From the NCBI RefSeq assembly GCF_000411135.1, contig NZ_KE150263.1, positions 372,594-436,593 of the forward strand: DNA of 64,000 bases, read 5' to 3'. The notes under the pieces are model-generated. The model had not been told where the DNA came from. It searched no databases and saw only the letters and a list, made by a program, of their open reading frames with translations. Shown one piece after another: positions 54,274 through 63,479 of the stretch (its first letter is position 1; every line of letters starts with the position of its first letter). The stretch is from Actinotignum schaalii FB123-CNA-2. GTDB taxonomy: Bacteria > Actinomycetota > Actinomycetes > Actinomycetales > Actinomycetaceae. A program made the translations under genes and the position numbers.

Positions 54274-57060
54274 GTGAAACGTTTACACCGATTTACATCT
54301 GTTGCCGGTGCGTTACTCCTCACCTTGCCGGGCGGCAATACCCTTATCGCCCACGCATCGGAGGCAGCTACCCCCATTCATAAGTACACCTTCGATACGA
54401 ATCTCGCGGATTCTGCGGGGCAGCGCAATCCAGATCAGGCACAGGCGCCGCTGGTGGATGGCGTATCGGGCACCGCCCTGCGAGTTGAGAACGGCAAAGG
54501 TCTCAGTTTTTCCCAGCCGGTATCTATTTCTGAGAATGATCCGTGGTCGGTGAGCTATTGGGTGCGCTCGGATGCGAAACCCCGTGAGCGCACCTCCGTG
54601 CTCATGGATAGCAAGAAGGATTTTTCTTTTGATCTGAAATTAGCTGCGGGCCGCCAGGCTGGATTCCATGTTGGTAAGGGCCGCGGCGATGTGCTTACTT
54701 TCAAATACGATTTTGCCGGCGGCACCTGGTATCACGTTGCGTGGACTCAGTCGAAAACCGCTGGGATGACGATGTACGTCAATGGCCAGGCGGTTGATAA
54801 GAACTCCTGGACGAAGAATCATCGCGTGCTTATTCCCGCGGATGTTATTGGTGGAACTGGTTTCACCGGGGCCATTGACGAACTGGCGGTCTACAACTCC
54901 GCGCTGAGCGCGGCCGATGTGAAGGCTCTGTACGACAAGGAGCGGCCGCAGAATCCCGCGCAAGGCAATCCAGACCAGGGAAAGCCGACTCCGGGTCAGC
55001 CCGGTCAAGATACCCCCGGCAAAAACGGACCTGCCCAACCCCAGCTCCCCCTGCGCAATACGATCCCCGAATATAAGCTCAATGACGCGAATATCAGCAC
55101 TGTTATGCGCCAGCCGGGCGGGAATCGCCAGTATTTGGGCCAACCCGATCTGGTACAAACGAAAACTGGCCGCTTGATTTCCGCGTTCCCGGCCGGGCAC
55201 GGCAAGGGCCCGCTCGTCATGATGGTCTCGGATGACCAGGGAGCCACCTGGACGGAAAAAACCGATACCCCGAAATCGTGGACCGGTTCGCAGGAAACTC
55301 CCACCCTGTATTCCCTCATCCGGGAAGACGGCTCGGAGCGCCTCGTGCTCATCACCGCTAATCCGGGCTGGGGCGTTGATAATGCCGGCCATCGTTACGG
55401 GTGGAATACCTCGTATTCGGATGACAATGGCGAAACGTGGAGCGAGTACACGAATTTCCACCCGGTGCGCAAGCACGATGGGAAGGATAATGCCGCGATT
55501 GTTGCCATGGCTTCCCTGGTGCAATTGCGCGACGACGCCGGCCAGCCAATCCAAAAATGGATGGGCGTCTATCACGATTACGATTTCGTCAATTACAAGA
55601 CCTACCTCACTTTCGAGAACGGGGTGGAGAAGTGGTCTGATCCGGTTCCCTACCTGGCCGAACACCGCGATATTGAAAAGTCCCATCAGATGTGTGAGAT
55701 CGGGATGTTCCGCTCCCCGGATGGCAAGCAGATTGTTGGTTTGGCGCGCAGCCAGTCCCACGCGCATCTCCCCACGATGATCGTGTCCAAGGATGAGGGC
55801 AAGACGTGGTCGAAGCCGGTGGAGCTTCCCGGTTCCCTTGCCGGCGAGCGGCATAAGCCTGCATATGATCCCGTCTCCGGCCGGGTGGTGGTTCCGATGC
55901 GGGAAATCCGCTATGACCTCAATGGCAACGGCCGCCACGATGGTGCCAGTGATTGGAAGGCCGGGAACTGGGTGGCCTGGGTCGGCACGTTCGATGACTT
56001 AATGCAGCAGCGCCCGGGCCAGTATCGCATCCTTCTGGAGCGCGATTGGTCGAATAACCGTTACGGCGGGGATACCGGGTATACAGGTGTCACAACACAG
56101 CCCGATGGCACGTTCATCATGCATTCCTACGGCCACTGGGATAAGGACTTCTCGCATTCCTGGAAGGGCACGTCCGGGCGCGGGTACGATGTACGCACCG
56201 ATCTTGCGTATATCAAGCAAGCGAAATTTACTTTGGCCGGCCTTGAACAATCGGCAGGTATTGCGCAACCCGATCCGAAACCCACTCCTTCAGTAACGAC
56301 GACGCCTACCGAGAAACCGGCTCCTTCGGCAAAGCCCGTTCCCACGGCCACGCCCACTCCCCCGGTGCAGCCGGGTAACACTGGCAATACGTTCTATCTA
56401 TCCAATGATTGGGACTCCACGGCAGCCCAGCCAGGTTTCTCCTACGGGCGCGCCGGTGACGAAATCCTGGCCGGAGACTGGAATGGTGATGGCCAGCAAA
56501 CCTTGGCTGTCCGGCGCGGCAACCAGATCTACATCAAGAACAGCCTCACCGGAGGAGTAGCTGATGAAGTGATTTCCTTCGGGCGCGCTGATGACACCAT
56601 CGTGGTTGGCGACTGGGACGGAGACGGGAAGGACACCTTCGCGGTACGCCGCGGTAACCAGGTCTATGTGCTCAACTCGATCCGCTCGGGGGATGCCGAC
56701 CAGGTATTCAGCTTCGGCCGCGAGGCCGACGTGCTGCTGGCCGGTGATTTCGATGGGGATGGGAAGTCGAGCTTCGCGGTTCAGCGTGGGAATGTGTTCT
56801 TCGTGAATAACACCCTCGCGGGTGGCAAGGCGGAAACATCCTTCTCCTATGGCCGGGCCGGTGACCGCGTCCTGGTAGGTGACTGGAATGGTGATGGCAT
56901 GGATACCTTCGCGGTACACCGCGGAAACCAGGTGTTCCTGTCCAACTCACTCAAGAGCGGCGATGCTGATGTGGCACTGTCGTACGGCAATCCCGGCGAT
57001 CAGCTGCTCGTGGGCGATTGGGATGGTGATGGCGTAGATACGCCAATGATCCGCCGCTAA
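54274..57060 (+). CDS. Secreted sialidase-like protein with LamG domain and C-terminal repeats
   Basis: This protein of about 928 aa is predicted to be secreted. A signal peptide of about 28 residues (basic start KRLHR, hydrophobic VAGALLLTL, cut after AHA) is followed by a concanavalin/LamG-like domain (about 35-225), a Pro/Gly/Gln-rich linker, and a six-bladed propeller of sialidase type (about 265-660). Three Asp-boxes are visible (SDDQGATW, SDDNGETW, SKDEGKTW). A Thr/Pro linker leads to five 45-residue repeats. The usual FRIP motif of GH33 enzymes is not evident near the expected place, so sialidase activity is plausible but unproven. No LPXTG anchor is present. The start codon is GTG, with 54271 as an alternative. 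Confidence 0.8.
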   Translation: MKRLHRFTSVAGALLLTLPGGNTLIAHASEAATPIHKYTFDTNLADSAGQRNPDQAQAPLVDGVSGTALRVENGKGLSFSQPVSISENDPWSVSYWVRSDAKPRERTSVLMDSKKDFSFDLKLAAGRQAGFHVGKGRGDVLTFKYDFAGGTWYHVAWTQSKTAGMTMYVNGQAVDKNSWTKNHRVLIPADVIGGTGFTGAIDELAVYNSALSAADVKALYDKERPQNPAQGNPDQGKPTPGQPGQDTPGKNGPAQPQLPLRNTIPEYKLNDANISTVMRQPGGNRQYLGQPDLVQTKTGRLISAFPAGHGKGPLVMMVSDDQGATWTEKTDTPKSWTGSQETPTLYSLIREDGSERLVLITANPGWGVDNAGHRYGWNTSYSDDNGETWSEYTNFHPVRKHDGKDNAAIVAMASLVQLRDDAGQPIQKWMGVYHDYDFVNYKTYLTFENGVEKWSDPVPYLAEHRDIEKSHQMCEIGMFRSPDGKQIVGLARSQSHAHLPTMIVSKDEGKTWSKPVELPGSLAGERHKPAYDPVSGRVVVPMREIRYDLNGNGRHDGASDWKAGNWVAWVGTFDDLMQQRPGQYRILLERDWSNNRYGGDTGYTGVTTQPDGTFIMHSYGHWDKDFSHSWKGTSGRGYDVRTDLAYIKQAKFTLAGLEQSAGIAQPDPKPTPSVTTTPTEKPAPSAKPVPTATPTPPVQPGNTGNTFYLSNDWDSTAAQPGFSYGRAGDEILAGDWNGDGQQTLAVRRGNQIYIKNSLTGGVADEVISFGRADDTIVVGDWDGDGKDTFAVRRGNQVYVLNSIRSGDADQVFSFGREADVLLAGDFDGDGKSSFAVQRGNVFFVNNTLAGGKAETSFSYGRAGDRVLVGDWNGDGMDTFAVHRGNQVFLSNSLKSGDADVALSYGNPGDQLLVGDWDGDGVDTPMIRR
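56386..57057 (+). repeat. Five tandem 45-aa repeats at the C-terminus of the sialidase-like protein
   Basis: Each unit contains an acidic loop such as GDWDGDG or GDWNGDG, the DxDxDG pattern of calcium-binding FG-GAP/VCBS-type blades, followed by AVRRGNQ. Five copies account for the last 224 residues. They may form a surface- or glycan-binding module. Confidence 0.85.
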
Positions 57061-57141
57061 CACAGCGCTGCTTGCAGCCCGCTAAGAACTAACGCCCGCG
57101 GGGTGCTGGCCCACCGGCCAGTATCCCGCCCCGGGCAAGAG

Positions 57142-57178
57142 AAGGGGGAGACCCCGGATTTTCCGGGGCCTCCCCCTT
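57142..57178 (+). terminator. Terminator of the sialidase gene
   Basis: A GC-rich stem of 16 bp with one mismatch (57142-57157 with 57163-57178) and the loop ATTTT lies about 80 nt after the stop codon and is followed by CCTTCATATTC. Confidence 0.7.
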
Positions 57179-57201
57179 CCTTCATATTCAGCTAGAAAAC
57201 A

Positions 57202-57254
57202 AAGTGTGCGCGACGAACAGTTTTCCGCTGATTTTCTGTTCCTGACGCACACTT
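57202..57254. repeat. Interrupted inverted repeat
   Basis: AAGTGTGCG (57202-57210) pairs with CGCACACTT (57246-57254), and inside it GAACAG (57215-57220) pairs with CTGTTC (57236-57241). The two nested arms form a 53-nt cruciform-type element in a non-coding stretch. No transposase gene is near. Confidence 0.6.
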
Positions 57255-57339
57255 GACGACCCGAACGGTCCAGAATGCACACTCTGTCCAGACTCCGCGG
57301 GGTCCGCGCAAGCGCCACCGAAGATCTCCCTCCAATCCA

Positions 57340-57699
57340 CTACCCGCGCAGAGGATCACTACTAGCCGAATACACGGTTTCGCCGGTGACGGAGTCGATA
57401 ATCAGGGTGGGAAAATCTCGATAGTCAAGAGTGAGAGAAGCGTTGTAGCGCCGTGGTCCATCATGAACGATCTCAATGATCTCCATCGCTACTTGGACAA
57501 ACTCATCGTAGAGTGGATCCTCCGGTTCGATATCGAGTTCCCCTCCGTTCTCGCTCTCATACGCAGTGTCTAAGAGGCAGCGATATCGCTCGCCTTCTTC
57601 GTAATGAATATCGAGTATGTTGTCCGGGTGAGCATCCGCGTAATGGATGAGCGTCCACACCTGGAATTTTTCCTCCGGATGCAAGTATTGGAATGCCAT
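57340..57699 (-). CDS. Hypothetical acidic protein
   Basis: I do not recognise this 119-aa protein. It is strongly acidic (DIEPEDPLYDEF), with alternating strand- and helix-like segments. Size and charge resemble immunity proteins or small inhibitors, but there is no motif to support that. It lies between the sialidase gene and a broken RhuM gene, in a stretch that looks like accessory DNA. Confidence 0.55.
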   Translation of the reverse strand: MAFQYLHPEEKFQVWTLIHYADAHPDNILDIHYEEGERYRCLLDTAYESENGGELDIEPEDPLYDEFVQVAMEIIEIVHDGPRRYNASLTLDYRDFPTLIIDSVTGETVYSASSDPLRG

Positions 57700-57800
57700 C
57701 TCACCGTCCGCTCGTCAATCTTGCCTTGGGGCTATGAAACTATGCACCGCTCCCACCTCAAACATATTCACCGGCATCGGCCACCACATAGCTTTCCGCG

Positions 57801-58282
57801 TTAGCCGGGGCGCCGAACCCCGCGGAAGCGCTCCAGCAGCTCACGCCAATAGTCGCCGCCACCAAAGTTCTTCAACCGCTGATCATCAAGAACAAAACCC
57901 TTGACCAGATACTCTTTCAGCCGCTCAGTTGCCCACCTGCGAAACTGGGTTGCCGTCTTGGATTTCACCCGGTAACCCAACGAAATAATCATGTCGAGGT
58001 TGTAGTGGGCGACCAGATAGCGTTTACCGTCAGCGGCAGTTGTTCGGAATTTCCGAACAACTGAATCTTCGTCCAGTTCGCCTTCTTCGAAAATATGCTT
58101 GATGTGCTCACTGAGATTGGATTTCGAGGACTGAAACAACTCTGCCATCTGTGCTTGAGTCAACCAGACTGTTTCCCCTTCAAGGCGCACCTCAATATCA
58201 GCAGCGCTATCAGGGTGTGGTAGATCAACACCTGCCCAGCATCCGCCTGCGAATCGAATCCTTCGTTTGGAACGCTATCCAT
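57801..58282 (-). pseudogene. RhuM-family protein, frameshifted and truncated
   Basis: The conserved core matches the virulence RhuM family (ETVWLTQAQMAELFQSSKSN, then EGELDEDSVVRKF and YNLDMIISLGYRVKS), DNA-binding proteins often found on accessory or mobile DNA. Homologues are about 330 aa. Here the true start appears to be ATG 58282, giving MDSVPNEGF to GQVLIYHT. The frame then shifts by one base (a missing C in ACCCTGAT, near 58216) into the conserved core. The C-terminal 60% is absent, because the frame stops just after RELLERFRGVRRPG. Both the shift and the truncation mark it as a remnant. Confidence 0.85.
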
Positions 58283-58330
58283 CACACCCCCGTAGAACGT
58301 TTATGCAACGTGTTGAACACAAGTGTATGC

Positions 58331-58373
58331 AAAAACGTGGTGGGGCCGGCCCGAGAGAGCCAGCCCCACCACG
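58331..58373 (-). terminator. Terminator of groES
   Basis: On the minus strand a perfect 11-bp stem (CGTGGTGGGGC with its complement), extended by further G-C pairs, is followed by TTTTTGC. This is a classical Rho-independent terminator about 85 nt after the groES stop codon, so groES is transcribed alone. Confidence 0.85.
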
Positions 58374-58456
58374 TACTACGCTGCCGCCGAATCGCGGCGC
58401 TACTAGCTACCGCAAAAACGGCGCTGCCTAGCGCTATCTAGGCTGCCTAGGTGATG

Positions 58457-58753
58457 TTACTTTTCCACCACGGCGAGCACGTCACGCGCGGAGAGGATGA
58501 TGAATTCATCCCCGCCGTACTTGACTTCGGTGCCACCGTAGCGGGAGTACACCACAACATCCCCCACCTTGACGTCCATGGGAACGCGGTTGCCCTTGTC
58601 ATCAATACGGCCCGGGCCCACCGCCAGAACGGTGCCCTCCTGGGGCTTTTCCGAAGCGGTATCGGGAACGATCAGACCGGAAGCGGTGGTCGTTTCTGCT
58701 TCAGCTTGACGGATAACAACGCGATCCTCAAGCGGCTTAATGGAGACCGACAT
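58457..58753 (-). CDS. groES: Co-chaperonin GroES
   Basis: This is the 10-kDa chaperonin lid, 98 aa, with normal length and the motifs [26 protein letters not shown] and [17 protein letters not shown]. It has a strong ribosome binding site (AAGGAGGAGCCGC). There is no groEL next to it: the gene is followed by a terminator and a broken RhuM gene. The partner GroEL must be elsewhere. A perfect CIRCE operator lies upstream. Confidence 0.97.
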   Translation of the reverse strand: MSVSIKPLEDRVVIRQAEAETTTASGLIVPDTASEKPQEGTVLAVGPGRIDDKGNRVPMDVKVGDVVVYSRYGGTEVKYGGDEFIILSARDVLAVVEK

Positions 58754-58886
58754 GCGGCTCCTCCTTACTTCTCAACTCGTGCACTACAAACGCGCTCAGA
58801 ACCGGGACCCGCCGTCGCGGGGGCCGGGCCCGCACTAAGCACAAGCCGTAGCATGAACTACGTCCGCTATTAAAGGTAAGCCGCAC

Positions 58887-58913
58887 TTAGCACTCAGTCA
58901 AGGTGAGTGCTAA
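58887..58913. promoter_or_regulatory. CIRCE element (HrcA operator)
   Basis: TTAGCACTC-N9-GAGTGCTAA is a perfect match to the CIRCE consensus. It lies about 135 nt before the groES start codon, so groES should be repressed by HrcA and induced by heat. Confidence 0.97.
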
Positions 58914-58949
58914 GGATTTGCGAAAAGCGAAGTTTCTCGCACGAGGCGC

Positions 58950-59834
<885 letters not shown>

Positions 59835-59859
59835 TTAGGCCCCGCCCGCCCGGGCACGC

Positions 59860-59865
59860 TAGGCT
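59860..59865 (+). promoter_or_regulatory. -10 box of a probable leaderless transcript (methyltransferase)
   Basis: TAGGCT ends 7 nt before the GTG start at 59873. The spacer TGGAAGC could also act as a weak ribosome binding site. Confidence 0.4.
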
Positions 59866-59872
59866 TGGAAGC

Positions 59873-61114
59873 GTGGAACAGCTCGACGTCGCCCACTGGC
59901 TCACCTCCCCCGCCGGGCAAGCCCTCCTCGCCACCATGCCGGCCCATAACGTGGCCGATGCTTTCAAACTCTCCACTGAGCTCCGCGAACGCGGCCTCAC
60001 CCCCGAGCAAAGCTCCGCTCTGCTCACCCAGAGCCGGCTGCGTGATGCCGCCCGCGCCAAATTCGGGGAGCGCGCCACCCGTATGTTCTTCACCGACGCC
60101 GGCCTCCAGCAATCCACCCGTGCCAGCGTAGCTCGCCAGCACGCCTCGGTTTTCCAGCGTACCGGCGTGCGCGAGGTGCTCGATTTTGGTTGCGGGATTG
60201 GGGCCGATTCCCAGGCTTTCACCGACGCCGGCCTGACCGCCCTGGGAGTGGAGCGTGACCCGGTTACCGCTCATTTCGCGCAGGCTAATGCCGGTTGCGT
60301 CGTCGTACCAACAGATGGATACGCCCTGCTCGGTAGCTATGAGAGCCGCGAGGGGCTGTGGCTGGATCCGGCGCGGCGCGATGCGCGGGGCAAACGGATT
60401 TCACATCCCGAGCACTGGCAGCCTGCCCTCAGCGATGCCATTGCGCTGGCGCGCGAGTTCCGGGTGACCGGGATTAAGCTCGGGCCCGGGATTCGCTGGG
60501 CGGATTTACCCGCCGATGCCTTCGTCGATTGGGTGAGCGTGGACGGGGACCTCGTGGAGGCGGTGGCGTGGTTTGGGACGCGCGATCCGGGGCGCGGCGC
60601 CACGATCCTCACCGAAAAGCCCCGGCGCGATGATGGCGACGGCGCCGCCACGTCCGCCACCGGGAACTTGGTCGGCTACTACCGCACCTGGCGCGGGGAT
60701 CCGAGCCAGTCGGCCGCTCCTCTGCCGGCCCGGCCCCTGGATGCGTACCTGTATGAACCGGATCCGGCGCTTATGCGCGCGGGCGGCCTCGACCAGGTGT
60801 GTAGCGATTTTGATTTAGCTCCGATTTCGCCCGGGCTCGCGTATTTAAGCGGCGACGCCGTCGCCTCCCCGCTCCTCGCCCGTTTCAAAATACTGGACGT
60901 GCTCCCGCTGCACGCCAAAACCGTGGCTGCCGAGCTGCGCAAACGCGGCGTCGTGCGGGCTGAAATCAAAAAACGCGGAACCGATATTGACCCGGCGCTT
61001 TTCCGCAAACAACTCAAGTTGCACAAGAACGCCGGGGACGGCGCCGCAACCGTGATCCTCACTCGGATTCTCGGCGAGCACCGCGCTATCGTCGCCGAAC
61101 GCGAAGGGTGGTAG
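59873..61114 (+). CDS. SAM-dependent methyltransferase with THUMP-like domain
   Basis: This 413-aa actinobacterial class I methyltransferase has the SAM-binding motif VLDFGCGIGADSQAF (about residue 105) and a C-terminal THUMP-like segment (RAEIKKRGTDIDPALFRKQL), which suggests an RNA substrate. The exact target is not known. GTG 59873 begins the conserved sequence VEQLDVAHWLTSPAG. It converges on tsaD with a 4-nt gap. Confidence 0.85.
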   Translation: MEQLDVAHWLTSPAGQALLATMPAHNVADAFKLSTELRERGLTPEQSSALLTQSRLRDAARAKFGERATRMFFTDAGLQQSTRASVARQHASVFQRTGVREVLDFGCGIGADSQAFTDAGLTALGVERDPVTAHFAQANAGCVVVPTDGYALLGSYESREGLWLDPARRDARGKRISHPEHWQPALSDAIALAREFRVTGIKLGPGIRWADLPADAFVDWVSVDGDLVEAVAWFGTRDPGRGATILTEKPRRDDGDGAATSATGNLVGYYRTWRGDPSQSAAPLPARPLDAYLYEPDPALMRAGGLDQVCSDFDLAPISPGLAYLSGDAVASPLLARFKILDVLPLHAKTVAAELRKRGVVRAEIKKRGTDIDPALFRKQLKLHKNAGDGAATVILTRILGEHRAIVAEREGW

Positions 61115-61118
61115 AAGC

Positions 61119-62189
61119 TTAGAAAGCTACCAGATCGAGGGGCATATTCGTGTCCACCGTAATATCGAGGGACGACGGCGCCCGCCCGCTGACCGCCACG
61201 CTGTACCCGAGGGCAGCAATCATGGCGCCATTATCGGTGCAGTAGCGCAGCGCCGGGATGCGCACGTTGATCCCGCGTTCGGCTCCGCGCTGGGCAGCCA
61301 GTTCCCGCAGCCGGGAATTCGCGGAGAATCCCCCGCCTACCACCAGGGTGTCACAACCCTTATCTTCGCAGGCCCGCAGGGCTTTATCCGTGAGAGTATC
61401 GGTAATAGCTTCGGTGAATCCAGCAGCAATATCGGGAACATTGACCTCTTCACCGCGTTCCTCCAGGCCCTCAATATAGCGGGCCACCGCGGTTTTTAGC
61501 CCGGAGAAGGAGAAATCGTAGCGGTGGCGTGCCTTATTCTTTCCACCTTCCAGGCCGCGCGGGAAACGAATCGCATCCCGGTTGCCGGTCCTTGAGAGAC
61601 GGTCAATATGCGGACCGCCCGGGTAGGGAAGGCCGAGGAGGCGCCCCACTTTATCGAAAGCTTCACCAGCGGCATCATCCAGGGTGCCGCCCAGCTCCGT
61701 CACATCCCCGGCAATATCGCGCACGTGCAGAATCGAGGAATGCCCCCCGGAAACCACCAGCCCGATGAAGCTCTCCGGGAAGGGCCCGCTGGCCAGCTGA
61801 TCCACCGCCAGGTGGCCAATAATATGATTAACTCCGTAGAGCGGAATACCCAGCGCCAATGCCAGGGATTTCGCCGCGGAAACCCCAACGGTGAGCGAAC
61901 CAATGAGCCCCGGGCCGGCGGTCACCGCAATCGCATCCAGATCACCCAGACCCACGCCGGCCTTCTCCAGGGCCGCCTTCAAGGTGGGAACCATTTGCTG
62001 GAGGTGAGCACGCGAGGCAATCTCCGGGATAATGCCGCCGTAGCGGGCGTATTCATCCATAGAAGTGGCGGTCACATCCGCCAGCAACTCGCCGTCGCGT
62101 ACGATCCCGATCCCCGTTTCATCACACGAGGTTTCGATTCCCAAAACTGTTGTACTCACGCCCGCCAATCTTACTCCTTTAATGCTCAT
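61119..62189 (-). CDS. tsaD: tRNA N6-threonylcarbamoyladenosine transferase TsaD
   Basis: TsaD transfers the threonylcarbamoyl group to A37 of ANN-decoding tRNAs. The 356-aa ASKHA-fold protein has [12 protein letters not shown], the metal-binding histidines in RAHLQQMV and NHIIGHLA, and VSGGHSS. Its start is ambiguous: ATG 62189 overlaps the rimI stop (ATGA), while GTG 62159 would begin at the usual family N-terminus. It is the last gene of the tsaE-tsaB-rimI-tsaD cluster. Confidence 0.95.
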   Translation of the reverse strand: MSIKGVRLAGVSTTVLGIETSCDETGIGIVRDGELLADVTATSMDEYARYGGIIPEIASRAHLQQMVPTLKAALEKAGVGLGDLDAIAVTAGPGLIGSLTVGVSAAKSLALALGIPLYGVNHIIGHLAVDQLASGPFPESFIGLVVSGGHSSILHVRDIAGDVTELGGTLDDAAGEAFDKVGRLLGLPYPGGPHIDRLSRTGNRDAIRFPRGLEGGKNKARHRYDFSFSGLKTAVARYIEGLEERGEEVNVPDIAAGFTEAITDTLTDKALRACEDKGCDTLVVGGGFSANSRLRELAAQRGAERGINVRIPALRYCTDNGAMIAALGYSVAVSGRAPSSLDITVDTNMPLDLVAF

Positions 62190-62755
62190 TCCTCGCCGGC
62201 ACCGGCTTGTTCACCAACTCCGGTTTCGGCATCGCTGCGCAGCGCGCAACGCATAATCGTGGCATCCGCCCCGTGATAGTAACCCGGGCGCCGCCCCACC
62301 GCGGTAAAGCCACGCGAAACGTAGAGTCCGGTGGCAATCGGGTCGTCCGAGCGGACCTCGAGGAACATGGTTTCCCCGCCCGCATCACGCGCGAGCGTCA
62401 TGAGATCATCCAGAAGCGCGCCGCCCAGGCCCTGCCCGCGCACCGCCTGCGCCACCGCGAGTGTGAGGATTTCGGCTTCCACCCCCAAGCTCACCCCGCC
62501 GGCCGCCAAGATAGGAGGATGCATATCATCGAGCGCGTTAATGGAGGCCGCAGTATCGCCTGGTACGGCGGTGAGTGTGTAGAGCAGGTACGCTTCGCTA
62601 CTGGCTCGCAGCGCCTGCTCCCAGGCTCCGCGCGGCCAGGCCTCCCGCGGCCCAAATTGCGCGGCGTCGAAACGTGCCAGGTCACGCGCCCAGGAAGGAT
62701 CGGCCACCACGCGCCGCACCGGCACATCACGCAGCCGGGGCATTTCGCTCGCCAT
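62186..62755 (-). CDS. rimI: Ribosomal protein S18-alanine N-acetyltransferase-like protein (RimI)
   Basis: This 189-aa GNAT acetyltransferase lies in the conserved tsaB-rimI-tsaD context, which supports the RimI name. The acetyl-CoA loop ([19 protein letters not shown]) and [20 protein letters not shown] are evident. An insertion with LGVEAEI precedes the core strand. The start ATG 62755 lies 7 nt after the tsaB stop codon; ATG 62743 is an alternative. Confidence 0.85.
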   Translation of the reverse strand: MASEMPRLRDVPVRRVVADPSWARDLARFDAAQFGPREAWPRGAWEQALRASSEAYLLYTLTAVPGDTAASINALDDMHPPILAAGGVSLGVEAEILTLAVAQAVRGQGLGGALLDDLMTLARDAGGETMFLEVRSDDPIATGLYVSRGFTAVGRRPGYYHGADATIMRCALRSDAETGVGEQAGAGEE

Positions 62756-62762
62756 CGCGCGC

Positions 62763-63479
62763 CTAGCTGCCGAGGTAACCGCTGCCCGCCGGCTGGGCCA
62801 CACCCTGCGCGATATCGGGGCGGCGCAAATACTGCGGTTCGGTATCGAGCGCCTCACCCACAGCCAGCTTGGCACCCGCGCGCGCCACCATGAGTTCCGG
62901 TTCGCATTCCACCACGTGCGCCCCGCTCAGTTCCGGATACATATCCCCATGGGATACGACGACGCTGGTATGTTCCCCGCGCAGTGCAGGTACCTCGGCC
63001 GGGCGAATAATCCGGGGGCCGTCCGTTACGGTGAGTTCGCCGCGAGCCGCGCTCTGGGCAGCCGGTGCTGCTTCTGCGCTCAGCACATACAGTTCCTTAC
63101 GCCGGGCATCGATGACCGCGAGCGCCCGGGTGGCTCCCTCGCGCAGCGCGCCCAGGGCCCGCACTTCCAGGGAGGAAACGCCGTAGAGCGGCACATTCCA
63201 GGCGAATGCGAGGGTGCGGGCGGTCACCAGGCCGGCCCGCAGCCCGGTAAAAGCCCCGGGGCCGGTTCCCGCCACGATGACATCGGCGCGCTCCACCCCG
63301 GCCGCGTCCAGAACTGCCTTGACCATCGGGGTGAGGGTTTCGGCGTGGTGGCGCGAATCCGGGGACACCTCGCGGGCCAGAGTGGCGATCTGCCCGGCGG
63401 CGCCGTCGTTCCCCAAATGATCCACGCGGACCAGGCCCACCACGGATAGGTCGCTGGTATCAATCGTCAAAATATTCAT
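62763..63479 (-). CDS. tsaB: tRNA threonylcarbamoyladenosine biosynthesis protein TsaB
   Basis: TsaB is the ASKHA-fold partner that binds TsaD in t6A synthesis. The 238-aa protein shows NILTIDTSDLSVVG, HHAETLTPMV, and GTGPGAFTGLRAGL. It overlaps the tsaE stop codon by 4 nt, so the two are coupled. Confidence 0.93.
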   Translation of the reverse strand: MNILTIDTSDLSVVGLVRVDHLGNDGAAGQIATLAREVSPDSRHHAETLTPMVKAVLDAAGVERADVIVAGTGPGAFTGLRAGLVTARTLAFAWNVPLYGVSSLEVRALGALREGATRALAVIDARRKELYVLSAEAAPAAQSAARGELTVTDGPRIIRPAEVPALRGEHTSVVVSHGDMYPELSGAHVVECEPELMVARAGAKLAVGEALDTEPQYLRRPDIAQGVAQPAGSGYLGS

